Program-made: the position numbers and the translations under genes
Assembly: GCA_963765285.1 (NCBI GenBank)
Contig: CAVXVR010000001.1
Location: 142,731 to 206,730 of the forward strand
Direction of reading: 5' to 3'
Length of the DNA stretch: 64,000 bases
Source of the DNA: CAVWZH01 sp963765285
GTDB taxonomy: Bacteria > Acidobacteriota > Terriglobia > Terriglobales > Acidobacteriaceae
Shown: piece after piece, positions 62,802-64,000 of the stretch
Numbering within the stretch: position 1 is the first letter of the stretch
Layout of the letters: every line of letters begins with the position of its first letter
Notes under the pieces: generated by a model
Told to the model about the DNA's origin: nothing
Seen by the model: the letters and a program-made list of their open reading frames with translations, nothing else
Database searches by the model: none

Positions 62802-63377
62802 ATGACAAAAGCTTTCTGTTCTACACTCGCAGCCTGGCTGCTGGTGGCGGCAACTCTTGCGCCTGTGGCCACGCGTCCAGCGTGGGCCCAAACCGGCAAG
62901 ACGCCCCCGCCCGCGCTGAAAGTCGGCGACGTCGCACCCGATTTCAAACTGCAATACCTCGACTCAACCGGACTAAAAGACGTTTCCCTCAGCCAGTACC
63001 GCGGCAAGAGCAACGTCGTACTTGCCTTCTATATTTTTGCGTTTACCGGAGGCTGAACTGCCCAGATGAAGGCCTTCCAGCAGAATCTCAAAAAGCTGGA
63101 AGCCGCCGACACCCAGGTGCTGGGTGTGAGCATGGACAGCCCCTTCGCCAACAAAGCCTTCGCCGACCAGATTGGAGTGACCTTCCCGCTGCTGAGTGAT
63201 TGGGGCGGAGACGTGACTCACCGCTACGGTATCTACACCGAAAAATACAAAGCCGCCCGCCGGGTAAATTTCCTGATCGGCAAAGACGGAACAATCCTCG
63301 AGGAGCAGATAGACAACGACGCCATCGATCCGACAAAGATCGTCGACGCCTGCCAGCGCCCCAAATTGAAAAACTGA
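62802..63377 (+). CDS. Exported peroxiredoxin, probable selenoprotein (in-frame TGA at the peroxidatic Cys site)
   Basis: ATG 62802 begins a signal peptide (MTKAFCSTLAAWLLVAATLA). The AhpC/TSA fold follows: KVGDVAPDFKLQYLDSTGLK, LSQYRGKSNVVLAFYIFAFT, then GG-TGA-TAQMKAFQQNLKKL, VLGVSMDSPFANKAFADQ and VTFPLLSDWGGDVTHRYG. The TGA (63054-63056, codon 85) is in the same frame on both sides and stands exactly where the peroxidatic Cys of the TxxC motif belongs. Together with a SECIS-like hairpin 14 nt downstream, this indicates selenocysteine. The full chain is 191 aa. It would reduce peroxides in the periplasm. A Cys-to-TGA sequence error is the main alternative. Confidence 0.82.
63071..63104 (+). 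promoter_or_regulatory. Bacterial SECIS-like hairpin
   Basis: GGC, a bulged C, then TTCCAGC (63075-63081) pairs with GCTGGAA (63095-63101) and GCC: ten pairs with one bulge. The 13-nt loop AGAATCTCAAAAA has G as its second base. The loop begins 25 nt after the TGA, within the range described for bacterial SECIS elements, which lie in the coding region just after the UGA and bind SelB. Confidence 0.65.
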
Positions 63378-63456
63378 TCAAGCGGACGGCGGAAACGCGA
63401 AGCGCGTTTCCGCCGCCGCAGTTTGACGCTGCCAATCGCGGTTGTTATGATGATTT

Positions 63457-63533
<77 letters not shown>

Positions 63534-63613
63534 ATGGGGTTGCTGGCCAAAATCGGCTGGTAACCCCTTCAGTATTTGCGGCTTATGAGCAGTGCAATTC
63601 ACGATCACTTCTC

Positions 63614-63922
63614 CTAGTTCACCATTACCTTTTGACCCTCGCCCCCTGTTTTGAGCACAGTTGAGCACAACTCGCTGAAAAAGGTTTCTTCCAGCTTCTT
63701 CATCGACTCAACTTCAGAATCGGGCTGCAAGTGCACATACACGTCACTCGTAATTCCAATACTCGCATGCCCAAGAAAGCTCCGCGTCTGTTTCAAGTCA
63801 CCCGTGACTTCCTGCATCTGTGATCCGGCTGAGTGCCGGAACAGATGGAATCCGTATCCGCTATCTTTTTGTCCTTGCGCAGCCTTCCACTCTTGGGAGC
63901 TCTCTGACTGCCTGTCAGACAA
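63614..63922 (-). pseudogene. Tyrosine recombinase (integrase), C-terminal remnant
   Basis: About 100 aa holding the second half of the catalytic domain: GFHLFRHSAGSQMQEVTGDL (His-x-x-Arg box) and RSFLGHASIGITSDVYVH (His and the nucleophile Tyr). Upstream the frame is stopped and the first Arg region is not seen, so it is truncated or frameshifted at the window end. It lies 80 bp from the 3' end of tRNA-fMet, a classic integration site. Confidence 0.72.
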
Positions 63923-64000
63923 GAGAATGGGTCAAGCGTGTTCTCTGATTAAAATTGTGTGTCGAGAGTGGGCCGAAACTCATGCCGTAGGAGCCTGTTT

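Noticed and set aside
63054..63056. Peroxiredoxin as two genes or a plain nonsense pseudogene
   Set aside because: Both halves are in the same frame, the stop is TGA exactly at the catalytic residue, and a SECIS-like hairpin follows; readthrough as selenocysteine is the better model, though a sequence error stays possible.

Overview
The window looks like a GC-rich chromosome fragment of an Acidobacteriota species (Terriglobia-like). The main hints are two VWFA-related acidobacterial-type proteins, two receptor-like Ser/Thr kinases with TolB/WD40-type beta-propellers, a TIG lipoprotein, a DUF2934 protein, a TonB protein, the local order amidase / GerMN protein / RNase PH, and many small hairpin repeats of the GTCATCCTGAGCG type. 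This is inference from gene content; there is no rRNA in the window.

Layout. 1-4.5 kb: a membrane-integrity cluster (XRE-type regulator reading into an NfeD-like protein, DUF1648/PH-like membrane protein, flotillin, glycine-zipper peptide, PspA). 4.5-16.7 kb: beta-carbonic-anhydrase-like protein, RmuC, CAP protein, membrane sulfatase, NlpC/P60-like protein, TIG lipoprotein, M48 protease, TonB, amino-acid permease. 16.9-25.1 kb: a heavily frameshifted kinase/propeller gene, an NCS2 permease with an ATPase-like tail, a repeat protein, AroF-type DAHP synthase and a glycosyltransferase. 25.2-26.4 kb: an internally deleted IS1-family element next to a RelBE/ParDE-like toxin-antitoxin pair. 26.5-44.7 kb: housekeeping genes (leuS, guaA, lacD-type aldolase, rph, cell-wall amidase, DUF1015) with two VWA proteins and a transsulfuration pair. 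44.7-54.2 kb: intact kinase/propeller, methyltransferase, an ABC/CPBP chimera, cutA, an FtsB/DivIC-like protein and thiG. 54.2-64 kb: an accessory stretch with a 90-bp hairpin tandem array, a PD-(D/E)XK protein, a tRNA-fMet remnant, a broken pseudopilin, an RHS core with two tips and two candidate immunity proteins, an acyl-CoA ligase, a selenocysteine peroxiredoxin, an intact initiator tRNA and an integrase remnant.

Most notable: (1) a secreted peroxiredoxin whose peroxidatic Cys codon is an in-frame TGA, followed by a bacterial SECIS-like hairpin; (2) an RHS core-tip / immunity / displaced-tip / immunity array; (3) several families of structured repeats, including two-hairpin units whose stems covary between copies while GNRA loops and a 12-nt linker are kept, and a short module nested inside other hairpins.

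Quality note. At least a dozen single-base frameshifts interrupt otherwise well-preserved genes, including the essential leuS. Most are best explained as consensus errors in the assembly, so broken genes are annotated over their inferred full extent and the shifts are described.
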